Origin: Zancudomyces culisetae
Taxonomy: Eukaryota; Kickxellomycota; Harpellomycetes; Harpellales; Legeriomycetaceae
Length of the DNA stretch: 23,023 nucleotides
Reading direction: 5' to 3'
NCBI GenBank assembly: GCA_001969505.1
Contig: LSSK01000581.1
Coordinates: 1-23,023 of the forward strand
Made by a program: the position numbers and the translations under genes. The number at the start of each line of letters is the position of its first letter. Within the stretch, counting starts at the first letter, position 1. Shown one piece after another: positions 11,326-22,800 of the stretch. Below the pieces are notes generated by a model that saw only the letters and a program-made list of their open reading frames with translations, was not told the origin of the DNA and did no database searches.

Positions 11326-12038
11326 CTTCCACTGAATAAGATAAGTTGAATGTCTTATTGGGTTCTTGTTTTGAAAAGTAAGAAAGAAAAAGGATGTGAC
11401 AGTGCTAATATACAATTACTAGATGGTCAATCAGCACACTGATGTTATTTTGTTTAGTAAGGTTTAATAGTAGATAGTTTAAGAGTAGGCATTAAAGAGC
11501 AGTGATATGTATAGCGGATATTTATTTTGTTTGTTTTTTCTCTCTTTTTTCCACCTTGTATTTCTTTTGGTTTCGATATTTATATGGAAATTCAATTGTT
11601 ATCCAGTAAATACAGAATATAAATACTATTAATATATAATTTGTGATTTTTAATGTGATGATTGAATGTTGAAATATGATTCTCAACTTGGTATTTAAAA
11701 TAGATTTCAAGAGGGCAATATTTAGTTTGTAGTTGCAGAGAATAATTCTATTGGGAGCATAATCTAGTTTCCTATATGGAAAAAAACTTCAACAAAAATA
11801 TTAGCAAAGCGGGAAATAACCCCCAAATAGAGTGTGGTTGTTCAAACTTTTACGTTTTAATACTTTTTATTTTGGCAGCAAATTGGCAATTAGCGCTATT
11901 TATTTCTCACACCTTGCATCAGAGTATGTTTCTTTTATAGAGGTTGAGTTTGGTTTTGTATGTATTACGAATATTGTTTACAGCCACTATAATTATTAAA
12001 CAGTGGAGAGCAAAAGCTAATTATAATAATTACCAAAT

Positions 12039-12069
12039 CCTAAATATAATAATTATAATTATAATTAGG
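12039..12069. repeat. AT-rich 31-bp near-palindrome
   Basis: The stretch begins CCTAAATATAAT and ends TATAATTAGG. Its reverse complement differs from it at only a few positions, and the interior is ATTATAATTATAATT. A second ATTATAATAATT element lies 20 bp before. It is rich in homeodomain-core TAAT/ATTA sites and lies about 0.7 kb upstream of the homeobox ATG. It could be a binding cluster or a site that melts easily. Confidence 0.7.
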
Positions 12070-12134
12070 GAATGGGGATTATGTGAATATAGATAGAAGA
12101 GGAAGAGTTTCTGCGTTATTTGCTCCAGAAAAAG

Positions 12135-12167
12135 TCCAAGTAGTGGTTATACTTGGATGTTTTTTTT
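12135..12167 (+). repeat. 8-bp hairpin followed by a T run
   Basis: TCCAAGTA (12135-12142) and TACTTGGA (12150-12157) form a perfect stem around the 7-nt loop GTGGTTA. It is followed directly by TG and about nine Ts. The shape resembles a factor-independent or Pol III stop, but no Pol III A or B box is visible upstream, so function is unproven. Confidence 0.5.
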
Positions 12168-12202
12168 TGCATGAGTTATTAAAACATAATTATATCGAAT
12201 GA

Positions 12203-12416
12203 AATCAGCATAATCGGATATGTTATTTTTTTACAAAGATTTTGTATTTAGCAAAGGTATATAAATAAAAGGGAAATGTTTTATGGGTAGCCTAATTCGG
12301 AGCTGTACAAAATCGTCTCTTGCGGGTTTTTTGGGTCAAATCATATCGTTTTTATTACATAATCACTTAAAGCAAACCAGGCTGGCTAAAATAAACGAAT
12401 CAGCATAATCTGGATC
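12203..12416. repeat. Two copies of an AATCAGCATAATC-GGAT element
   Basis: AATCAGCATAATC occurs at 12203-12215 and again at 12398-12410. Each is followed by GGAT (after an extra T in the second) and each has CGAAT close upstream. The copies are in the same orientation, 195 bp apart, and flank the MADS-box-like site at 12291. They are possible paired regulatory sites. Confidence 0.6.
12291..12300. promoter_or_regulatory. MADS-box (Mcm1/ECB-like) site candidate
   Basis: CCTAATTCGG fits CC-(6)-GG with the AATT centre of early cell-cycle boxes, where yeast Mcm1 and Yox1 bind together. It lies about 970 bp upstream of the Yox1-like ATG and suggests autoregulation. A single 10-bp match in AT-rich DNA is weak evidence. 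Confidence 0.3.
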
Positions 12417-13317
12417 TAAATTCAAAATAATTTCCATGCCATTTGACTGCTCTGGCAATAATATCAAACAGGCATCAGACTAACATAATTCGTTGCAGAT
12501 TCTAGAAGGAGTGATTCCACTTTCAATGGAGTTAAAGCAGGTAAAATCTAAAATAGGTCGCCCTGCAAATCAAGTATTAAATCTCAACTATTAGATGCCA
12601 AACAACATTCGTTGTAGTTATTGGATACCGATGCTCATTAAACTTATCTTCAGGCTACAAAAAAAAAAGCAAATGGGACAAAAGCTTTCGAAAACATAAT
12701 TGGACAAAAAGTTAGATACCTGAAAACAGGTAAATGGATAAAGGTGCGTTTTTGTATAGATGTTGTGTAAGCGCTGAAGTGTTAACCCATTAATCTATGG
12801 GTATTGCATCTAAAAAAAATATAGTCGTGTTGTAGGCTTGCTTTACCAACAAGTATTGACGACCTCTTGTGGTAATGTGCTACGAAACGTAATAAAGAGG
12901 TTTATACTACCCTTTCTAATTTCTCTGTATGTTAATGAATATAGTGCATTTATATAAGCGGAAGGATTTCTTTAAAAGGTCGCTTGTCTTTGGAAAGTGT
13001 GTGAGTTGAGTTTCATTTTGGAAAAAGTTTCAAATTCGATTTGCCAAAAAACAAAAATTGTCGCTATTCCTTGGTTTGTGGGTGCAACAGTAATAATGTC
13101 ATCAGGATAAAACATGTTGTACTGTATCATGAGAATTTTATAACGACGGTATTTAATCGACTAACACTGTGAAACTCAGGGTCTTTACTTACCTAACCCA
13201 ATATTTATGGAAATATAAATACCGCCATTACATACAAAATATTGATTTAGTGTCGAAATACAAATGATAATTAAAACTATTTTTACACAGCTTTTGCTAA
13301 TCTGCTATATGCACAAT

Positions 13318-13354
13318 TTGTTATTAATACTAAAGCAAATGCTATTAATAACAA
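13318..13354. repeat. Perfect 12-bp inverted repeat
   Basis: TTGTTATTAATA (13318-13329) and its exact reverse complement TATTAATAACAA (13343-13354) are separated by 13 nt. No open frame overlaps. It could form a hairpin, or mark the ends of a lost small element; no target duplication is apparent. Confidence 0.75.
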
Positions 13355-14158
13355 TCTGATTTTGAATAGCCTAGTCAGAAAAAAGTATATATATATTTCA
13401 TATGCTGACCAGAACAGTTCTTGATATTCAGATTAAATGGTGGAAGTAGATGAGAACTACAATGAATATAACTAACAGCGCATGATATAATGTTATGAGA
13501 TAATGACCTTTTGTTTTTCTGAAAAAGCGTTTATTCTAGTTGTTCGGATCCTAGTAATAGATCCAATTAATGACCGAAAGGTCACCAATCCCCTAAATTT
13601 AATAAAAGTCAGCTTCTACTGAGGCGATTATTGCTTAATTTTTCAACAAGATATTTTCGTATTGTTGATGTATTTAATGCTCTCTTTCTTCTTTTATGGG
13701 AAACAAATGGGCGCTACAAGCCCGAAAAATGTAAAATACCCGTAGTTCAAAACGAAAAAAAAAGTGTCGGTGGTGTTATGGTATAATGGATCAATCAAGA
13801 GACAAGAATATGATAGAAGGTATATTTGAAATTTTCAATAGGTCCAAAGAGGCGGAAAAACTGAAGGAGGGGGTGAGATGCAATAATATACAAGATAGTA
13901 GATGTACAGAGGGGATTTACCAATAGCGATGAATTTGCCAAACAAATGAAATGTGATAAGGATGCAACAGAAAATTGAACGCAATTGACGAAAAAAAATC
14001 GGCGTGTAAAAAATAGTGGCAATTACGGTAATTAAATAAAGCAAAACAAATGGTAAAGGAACAAATAGAACCTAAGATTCAATAAGCAACAAAACACAAA
14101 GTAAAAAAAACCAATTTAGCTACCAAAATCCAAATGTGTAGTAGAAAGTACCAATACA

Positions 14159-17100
14159 ATGGAGAATGAGGAAAGCGAATGGAGCGAAGTAATCAATGGG
14201 TTGAGTGTATTCGGACGCGTGAATACTAATATTGCGGGGAGAAGCAACGGAATTTTGAAGAAAAGCGAAGAAACAAATGCAAGTGCTAAAGGTAAGTGTT
14301 TTTTTTTAAGAAAAAGGAATGATCCTGGAGAGTGCGTATCGATGGGATTTCCAAAGCCACATTTAAGTGATTAGAGTGGATATGAACAAGAAGTAAATCC
14401 TAAGGGTATCGAGGGGGGGGGGGGGCAAATGGAAACGATAGGAAATTAAAATTATTTTCTCAAGGGGGAAAGCTAAAAAGAAAATTTCAAATGACGAAAT
14501 AGAGATAGAGCTGATTCAAAAAACAACAAAATTAACAGAAATGGAGATGCAGATACTAAGACTTTGCAAAAGTTGCGAGAAGGGAGAAACCTCAGACCTG
14601 AGCAGTAAAATAGATTCTGTAAATCACGAGTACAAAAGGTACAAACGAAAGAGGCGGAAGGAGGGAATAAGTAATGAGGATATAGGAGAACTGGACGTAA
14701 AAGAAGATATTAGAAAAATTATGGAGAGAGAGATTCTGGGGCTTTTAGCACATCCAAGCCACATTATACGAGCAAAAGCGTACAGACTAATACGAAAAAT
14801 GATGAGGCAAATAGGCAAAAAGGATGAGACAGAACGGTATGAGGCATTCTTGGAAATGAGTGTGACGAAATCACTACTACAAATAGAGGTGAATCAAGTA
14901 GAGAGAATAGAGGCACTGAAATTTGTCAGGTGGAGAATGGATGAGGGAGGAGTACTAAGCGAGGGTTTGACGAGGACATTACTGGCAATTGCTGAACAGG
15001 CAGACGACAAATTAAGAAATATAAGTATGGAGACGGTAGGCGAAATACTGGTACGAAAGCCGGAGCAGATAATGGATGTGAAGGGTATGGGGATATTGAT
15101 AAAAGGAGCAATGGATGGGCCATACCATGTAAGTATAGGTGTATGCTCGGCAATCCTACATATCTTGGAGCGGGCTGAAACGAGAGAGCGGCTATTGAGG
15201 GAAGTCGATTTGGGTGAGCTAATAAGCTCACTTACTTCTGAGGAGGAAGAGTGCGAGAGTTTGCGAGAGCGGGTAAAGTTGGGAATATACATGGCGTCAA
15301 GTCTTATGAAAAATTGGGCAGGGTTGCAATATATGGAGGAGACGGGAAATGGTATGATAAAGGCAATAACTATGGCATTAAAAAATCTACCAATGCAACG
15401 GGCTGCAATTTTAGGAATGTTATTTGATCTGTTTGGACTAGCTGAGGATTACGACTGGATGAAGAAAGAAGAAATGGATGAGAATGCGGAAGATGAGGGG
15501 GTATTGAGTTTTGGTACAGCATTAAGCACAGAGATGAACCAGCAACGTAGGAGAAAAAGTGGGAACGAGAGGGACATGGAAATACTACAATGGCAAACCA
15601 ACGAGGGATGCAGGGCAGTAAATGAGAGAAGTAAAAAAAACTTTAAGGGTGATGGTAGCGGTGCGAGAATGTTTTGCACGGTTGAATATTATAGAAGTAT
15701 ATTGATAGAGAAGTTTATTAAAGAGGGACTGATAAAAACGTTGATAGAGGTAATTAAACAGGATAATAGCAAAGATGTGGTGAGTTTGGAGGCAGCAAAT
15801 GTTCTGAAAAAGTGGATTGAGCGGGGAGAAAAAACATGTTTGACGAGTGAGGCGGAATGGGTAATCAGCAAGGAAAATGACAAACAAGTGCAACTCGCAA
15901 TTGATTCCAAGATGAAAATGAAGGCAATAGGAAAAGTAAAAAAAGCGCTGCAAATAGATAGAGGCGAAGATAGGCGGGAAATACAAGGAGGTCAGATGGT
16001 GATAGTAGGAGAGGTTGTAGAAAAAACTGCTATCAACGACAGAAAAAGGGCATACTATGAGAAACAAATGATCCTTTTATCACTCCGGCAGCAAGAAAGA
16101 CAACAGCAACAGAATAACATCAGTAGTGCCAGCAGCAACATCAAGCAACAAATAGTGGATAGCGTGACTAGAAGAGCGGAATTATCAAATAAGACCAGCC
16201 ATGCAAGGGTGCCAATATTGAGAAAAGCGCAGAGTGGAAATGTGTTTGGAATGAGCAATTTCAACAGTCTCAGTATTAATAGTACAAATAACAGTGGAGG
16301 TGGAGTAAACAACAACCAACAACAACAGACTCAACAGCAGCAACAGGAGCAACAACAAACCCAGCAGCAGACGCTCGTTCAACAGCAACAGCAACAGCAA
16401 CAACAGCAACACCTGCAACAGGAGCAACAGAGCCAGCAAAATCAGCAACAAGAAACATCATTTGGTGTAATCCGAGTAAGAAAACAGAGCATAGATGTGG
16501 AAGAGCTATTAAGCCCAATTTCAGACGAGCAGAAAGCACTTCATCTGAAAGAAAATGAGGGCGAGAGGTTAGAATTGATCAGCGGATCCGATGACTTAAT
16601 TCACCTTGCTTCCAATAAAGGCAACAGTAATAGCTCTGAAAGCATGAAGAAAACAGAAAAGCGGAAAAAATCGGTTACAAAACGCAATGAAGCACCTAAA
16701 GATGATTTTAGTGGCATAGAAAGTATTGGGGATATTGGAAACAACAGCAGTGATTCAAACATCAAACGAGGAACTAGTGTTGTATTAGTTAGAAATAGGG
16801 GTAGCAATAGTGTGGATTTGGGTGTACCAACGAATGGTGGGTTTAATATTAACAGCGGTATAGTAGCACGGAGGGGAATGAAGGGGTATCGACAAAATGC
16901 TGGATTTGGGCCGGGGTTTGGATTTGGTCTTGGATTTGGATTTGGTCATGATTCAGGTATTGGCGAGAGAAAAGGGTGTGATATAGTAGAGTATTTACAA
17001 GACAAAAGCAAAGTATTGTTGAAAGAGTCTGCGTTGGATTGGGACTGGCAAAGTATTGAAGATCTGATGTTTGGAAAGGAACTAAAAGAACCAAGGCTTT

Positions 17101-19409
17101 TATTGGAGATGTTGAAAAATTCTCTGTTTTTGCATCGGTTGATTAGATTTTATATGCCATCTGCAGAAGATTTTGCATCACCAAAAGTGTTGATGGGGTT
17201 GGCTTTCCGTACAAAGCTGGACACTAAAAAGCAAATAGATATAGCAGAAATAGGGATTCAGATGGTTCGACTGCTAATGTCATCTGCGGATGGTATGCTA
17301 TTTGTGGAAGAAAGTGGGTTTTTGCAGGATATATCAAAGCATTTGGAGTTGTTATTCTCGATAAATAGCTACAAATCGTGCTTTAATAAGTCTTTACTAC
17401 ATCCTGTTGATTGTGGTTTTGACTCTTGTGCTTATCCAAGCAGCTTGAGAACCCAAAACGCAAAATATTTTGAAATGTTACAAGTAATAAGCAGCAGTAA
17501 AGGTGGTGGAGATAAGCTATTAGAAAGGCATGGAATCTACGATTTGTATATTAGGTTAGTAGCAACAGCCTCATTAACCGGTGGTCAAAATGGAATAAAG
17601 GTGGGATACCTATTGGAGCATATATTGCCTACTTTATCATTCAACAAGATTGGGTACTCAACAATGCTGGCCAGGCTGGTAGTATCATCCCCACAGCTAG
17701 ACGTAGTTCTGTCTATTTTTTCAATCTTTTTTGCAAAAAATGCTGTTGGTAAAACTGAAAAAGATGAAGGAAGTGGATTTGACAGCAATGTATGGAAAAT
17801 TTCAATGTTAGTCGAACTAATGTACAACCCTAACACCATTGTTGTTGCCAAAACCATTGGTGTTCTGCTTTTCTTGATCGATTCACATCAATCACCGCAT
17901 AATACTAACCGCGATGCGGGGACATGTACCAATTCTAAGCCAAAAGTTAATCATGATTCCATTCTGAATTTATTATCATCGGATATTTGTACCATTAGTA
18001 ATACTTTTACCAACACTACTGAAAACAAAAGTGAGAAAACAGATGGAAACGAGATTATTGATATATTCTTGGGCTTTTTGCCTAACTTTGATGTAGTTGA
18101 TCCGGATCTCTTACGCCCACTACTTTTGCGCTTGATTTCCTGTGAATCTGGAGTTCAGTACTGCTACCTGTTGGCGAAAAGGGAGCTAGACTTATGGTTG
18201 GGAGATTTGGGATTGCAATACGTGTCTGTGATTGAACAAAACTTTTGTACTGAATTTAGACTAAACAGGCTTTATAACCCTATAAACTTTTCTAAGGATG
18301 GAATGGGAATGGGTGTTGGTATGGGCGTGGGTGAGGGTGTGGATCATGATACATACTATCATACGTATATTAAGAACAATCGGTGGAAGATGTTTGAATT
18401 TGATATGCATCTGTTTTCTCAGTTGGCAAAGACAAAAACTGGATTTGAATTGCTATTATCATATGATATTCCGACGCTGTTGGTTGATACGCTCTTTTCA
18501 TTATCTGAAAATCATTATAATCGTGACAGTGATAATGTTAATAACGATGCTAATAACAATGATAATGATAACAATGATAATGATAACAAGGATAATGATA
18601 ACAATGATACTAATAATAATAATAATAATGTTAATAGCCGAGAACAATTAATGGATGATCAAGTGTCATTGTTGGCAATAAAAGCGACTGTGTGGTCGAT
18701 TTCTTTTATGATAACTGTCTCAAGGCACATCTTCAATCTCATGGAGAATTACTGTGAATCTGAATACTCCATAAGCCTGGTAGATAAGCTGACGGAACTA
18801 GCACATACCACATATTATGTATCCGTAAAGGCGACATGTTTGACAGCCATAGGCTATATTTCGAGCAAATATTCATTAGCCATATCCGAATACAACACCA
18901 AGAGTAGTAGCAACTATATCAATGGTGGTATAATAGATGGAGAGTGCAAAAGTACATACATTCCGGTCTATAGCTATAGTAGTAATGACAATAGCTACTA
19001 CAGCGGAGGCCAAATAAAAATGCCAAAAAAATTGCGATTCTATGTTCCCAAGAATTTACGCAAAATGCCCAGGTTTATTCCAACCACTGATGATAACTCC
19101 AGGGCAAACCGCCAGAATATTGGCGAAAACGATGCAATTGATACAGAGACAAGCAACAGCAAGAGCAATAGTTTGGACTCGCTGATGTTGGAGATCACCA
19201 ATCTTATACTTTCGTTGTTGACACATGTGCAGTACAGTAAATCGGTCAAGCGGTTGAACGTAATCAAGACATCACACCCGCACTATTTCCGGCTGGAGTG
19301 GCTATACCGATATATTGTACTGGACGTGTTGGCCAAGTATCCGTTTAGGTTAGGAGTGCGTCGGTATGTAATGAATATGTTTGATGTAAATATCAAGTGT
19401 CATGTGTAA
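14159..19409 (+). CDS. TSC11: TORC2 subunit RICTOR (Tsc11/Avo3/Ste20 family), two exons
   Basis: Scaffold of TOR complex 2, which phosphorylates AGC kinases and controls actin and membrane stress responses. Exon 1 is 14159-14291 and exon 2 most likely 14503-19409, giving 1679 aa. The helical N-terminal domain (about 58-480) contains EALKFVRWRMDEG, the ASSLMKNWAGLQYME segment and RAAILGMLFDLFGL, then FIKEGLIKTLIEVI. The middle domain has SALDWDWQSIEDLMFG (about 880) and LFLHRLIRFYMPSAEDFASPKV. Next come NAKYFEMLQVIS (about 1034), FLPNFDVVDPDLLRPLLLRLISCESGVQYC, and the RICTOR_V region with LAHTTYYVSVKATCLTAIGYIS and the final KRLNVIKTSHPHYF. Low-complexity inserts enlarge it: Q-rich 650-694, G/F repeats near 845, MGVG repeats near 1255 and N/D repeats near 1385-1424. 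The gene has longer linkers than budding or fission yeast homologues. Same strand as ISWI, 407 bp upstream of it. Confidence 0.93.
14292..14502 (+). other. Intron of the RICTOR gene with a G13 run
   Basis: The donor is GTAAGT at 14292. Retention would hit an in-frame TAG at 14372-14374. The intron carries 13 consecutive Gs (14413-14425). Acceptors at 14472, 14502, 14508 and 14538 all leave the downstream frame intact. I prefer 14502 (AAATAG) because it matches the acceptors of the other genes here. Confidence 0.65.
16317..16451 (+). repeat. CAA/CAG repeat tract encoding polyglutamine
   Basis: A mixed CAA/CAG tract inside the RICTOR gene encodes about 45 residues that are mostly Gln, with Thr, Glu, Leu, His and Asn interruptions. 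It lies in the linker between the N-terminal and middle domains, so it is likely a disordered, length-variable spacer. Confidence 0.95.
18522..18640 (+). repeat. AATGATAAC-type repeat encoding Asn/Asp
   Basis: An in-frame array of AAT, GAT and AAC codons in the RICTOR gene encodes alternating Asn and Asp, ending in a poly-Asn run. It lies before the RICTOR_V region, in a surface linker. Confidence 0.9.
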
Positions 19410-19816
19410 ATGCAATTATCATTTCTATTTTGTTTATTTTAGATGTTGATTTGTGTTTGTGTGTGTGGTAATTTTTTTATTGTTATTGTTTTTTCATGCA
19501 AGATGTATTTTTCAAAGCAAATAAATAATAGCATGATAATAATTGGACTAGAACGAAAATAAAAACAAAACAAAAAACACGAAAAGAATTAACGTTAAAA
19601 AGTTTTTTTTCTTGAATCACGTTAGGTTAATTTACATTGTATTAGTTCTTTATATTTTTGTTTATTTTATTTATTCATTTATTTATTTTTATAGGTTAAT
19701 TGGGGGATGTTTTTGGTATTAAAATAAAAAATTGGAGTACAAAAATAAATATCTAGTAAATCGCATTACTCATGTCTTGCAGAATTGTAAATATTGTAAA
19801 AGTGTAGAAAAAAAAA
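19410..19816. other. Spacer between RICTOR and ISWI genes
   Basis: A 407-bp tandem spacer, very AT-rich, with TTTATTTATTTATT repeats at about 19662-19690. It holds the RICTOR 3' end and the ISWI promoter. No gene was seen. Confidence 0.7.
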
Positions 19817-22800
19817 ATGGATAGTAAAGATTTAAAACGCCGGGACGTCGATTCGGAAGAAGAGACTGGTTCCCAAAGTCAACAGAATGAAGTCAAGAGA
19901 CAAAAGGTTGGAGCTAGGGCTAGAGCTGCGGCTGGGACTGGAACTGGGGTAGACCAAGATATAGCCAAACAAACCAAAATGATTCGGTTTTTGTTGGACC
20001 AAGCACCGGTGTTCAAGGTGTTTCTAAAGGACTACTTAAAAGACGGACGATTTGCGGCATACACAGATAGCCAAAGTCAAGATCAGAGCCAGAACCAAGG
20101 TGAGGGCGAGGGCGAGGGCGAGGTCCAAGGTGAACAAGAGGAAGGAGTAGCAAATGGGAATGGCAGGAGCAAGCGGAGACGCAGTCATTCAGAAAAACAG
20201 GAGGATGAAGAGCTGATCAAACAACTTGAGCTAGAAGAAGGTGCAGATGGTGGTGTGGAGGGGAATGGAGAGGAGGGTAAATTGGATGAGCTGAGGGTTG
20301 TTGAATTTACAGAGACACCATATTATGTGAAAGGAGGCAAGATGCGAGACTACCAATTACGAGGCTTAAATTTTTTTATCCAGCTATATGAAAATGGAGT
20401 TAATGGGATATTGGCCGACGAGATGGGGTTGGGAAAGACTCTGCAGACGATTAGTTTGCTTGGATATCTGAAGCATTTCGCATATCGTCAAGGAGGGGAG
20501 GATAATAGAATGCAGCATTTGGTGGTGGTACCAAAGACGACAATTGAGAATTGGCGGCGTGAAATCAATCGATGGGTACCAACACTAGAGGTGGTACAAC
20601 TTCTTGGTGATAAGGAAGCGAGGCGGCAGATTTTGGAGAGTGAAGAGTTTGGTAGCAGTGATGTGATTCTAACAAGCTATGAAATGTGTTTGAAGTGCAA
20701 AGGGGCGTTGAGTAAGAAGCGGTATGGGTATATAGTAGTGGATGAGGCGCACCGTATCAAAAATGAAAACTCAGCACTGTCGATGATTATTCGGGGGTTT
20801 GAATCAGATGCGCGAATGCTGGTGACGGGTACACCATTACAAAACAATTTACATGAGCTGTGGGCGCTGCTCAACTTTTTGCTGCCAGACGTGTTTAGTG
20901 AGTCAGAGGTATTTGAGGAGTATTTTATAAACAGTGCAGGAGACGGTAGTGAAAAGATCAAACAGCTACAAGAAATGCTGCAGCCGTTTGTGCTGCGGCG
21001 GTTGAAGACGCAGGTCGAACAACAACTGAAACCAAAGAAGGAGATCAATGTGTATGTGCAACTGTCACGAATGCAACGCGAGTGGTATCGAAGGATTTTG
21101 GAAAAGGATTTAGAGGCGGTGAATGGGGTTGTGGGGGGTAAGCGTGAAGGGCAGCTGCGGTTGTTGAATATAGTGATGCAGTTGCGTAAATGCTGTAATC
21201 ACCCGTACCTGTTTACAGGAGCCGAACCGGGGCCACCATACACGACAGATGAACATTTGGTGGCTAATTCGGACAAGTTGGAAGTGTTGGATCGGCTGCT
21301 GAAACAGTTTCGGGAGCAAGGCAGTCGGGTGTTGATTTTTAGCCAGATGAGTCGGATGCTGGATATTTTGGAGGATTACTGTACAATGCGTGGGTACGGG
21401 TACTGTCGGATTGATGGACAGACGTCACACGACGACCGAACAGCAAGCATTGACGAGTACAACCGTGAGGGTTCAGACAAATATATATTTCTATTGACGA
21501 CACGGGCTGGTGGGTTGGGGATTAACTTGACGACAGCAGATATAGTGGTGATATATGATTCGGATTGGAATCCGCAGGTAGATTTGCAGGCGATGGATCG
21601 GGCGCATCGAATTGGACAAAAGAAGCAAGTATATGTGTACCGATTGATTACGGAAAACGCGGTTGAAGAAAAAGTGCTTGAACGAGCAATGCAAAAATTG
21701 AGGCTGGACCAGTTGGTTATTCAACAAGGATTGCGACAAGACAATGTTGCGAGTAGCAGTGTTAATAGTAAGCAGAATATGCTGGAAATGGTTCAGTTTG
21801 GTGCTAATGAGATTCTTAATAAGAGTGAGACAAGTGGAAGTGAACAAATTGATATGAGCAAATTGATGATGCGATCGCTAGAAAAGACACAAAAGCTACA
21901 AGAGAAATACAACCAGATGTCGCTGAATGAAATTGTCAATTTATCATCAACTACTACTACTACTACCACTGGTGGTGGTGCGGGTGTAGGTGTAGGTGGG
22001 GAAGGAGGAGAAGGTGTGAATGGAGGTTTAGGAGGAGTGGGAGATAAGGTGCAGGCAGTTGGGGCAGCTTGGATCATGCCAGCCAAACGCGAACGTAAGG
22101 TTAATTATGCAGTTGACGATTATTACCGCGAGGCAATGCGGGGTGGTAGTGGAGGAGGAAGTGGTAGTGGAGGGGGAGGAGGAGGGGCAGGAGGAGGAGG
22201 GTCTGACCAACCTCGTGGTGTGGCATTAAAACAGCCAACGGTTCATGATTTTCAGTTTTATCCAAAAGATTTGTATGAAATATTAGAATTGGAAAAGTCT
22301 AATTGGCAGAAAAGTCGAGAAAACGAAGATAAAAAAACAGAATTTCTAACAGAACAAGAACAGCAAGTCAAAACAGAACTAATTGAAAAGTGTCTTGGAC
22401 AAACTACACACCAAATAGTTAGTAATGGCGGATCGCTTGGGTTTCCAAATATTACGCGTCGTGACTATTTCAACGTTTTGCGATTGATCGAGCGGTTTGG
22501 CAACACTGAGTTGGCTTTATACGAAAAGTACTATCCACAAGATATGTTTACCGACCACAATAAGGAGGATGTGTTGTTTTACGTACACCACTTTTTGGCC
22601 AACTACACCACATCACTACCACCGCAAACCGTCGAGCGTATTAGTGCTGCTATTGCCAAGGGTAACCAAAAAGTGGCGGCAACCCGAGCAGCCCAACGAT
22701 CAGTACAACTATTTGCAACAGCTATAGGCCACACTAACAATAACAACAACAACAACAACAACAACAAAAATAGTGGTGGTGGTGGTGAGATGGGTACAAT

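Larger units (their letters stand above)
11326..14158. other. Long AT-rich divergent spacer (homeobox / RICTOR)
   Basis: A 2.8-kb spacer is unusually long here. It holds the promoters of the homeobox gene (-) and the RICTOR gene (+). No gene was found. It contains homeodomain-core TAAT/ATTA clusters, a 31-bp near-palindrome, an 8-bp hairpin followed by T9, a 12-bp perfect inverted repeat, a repeated AATCAGCATAATC(T)GGAT element and a MADS-box-like CCTAATTCGG. A noncoding RNA is possible but unproven. Confidence 0.6.

Noticed and set aside
11326-11415. N-terminal extension of the homeobox protein starting at a TTG
   Set aside because: The extension has no ATG, and the first ATG at 11325 gives a normal start.
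13770-13860. tRNA-like GTTATGGTATAATGG segment
   Set aside because: It resembles an A box, but no B box (GGTTCRANTCC) or acceptor stem pairing follows.
13795-14044. Minus-strand frames just before the RICTOR gene that look like membrane proteins
   Set aside because: They are short, overlapping, low-complexity and lie in the RICTOR leader; no domain is seen.
16055-16539. Leucine/valine-rich minus-strand frames opposite the polyQ tract
   Set aside because: They are antisense shadows of CAA/CAG repeats in the RICTOR gene.
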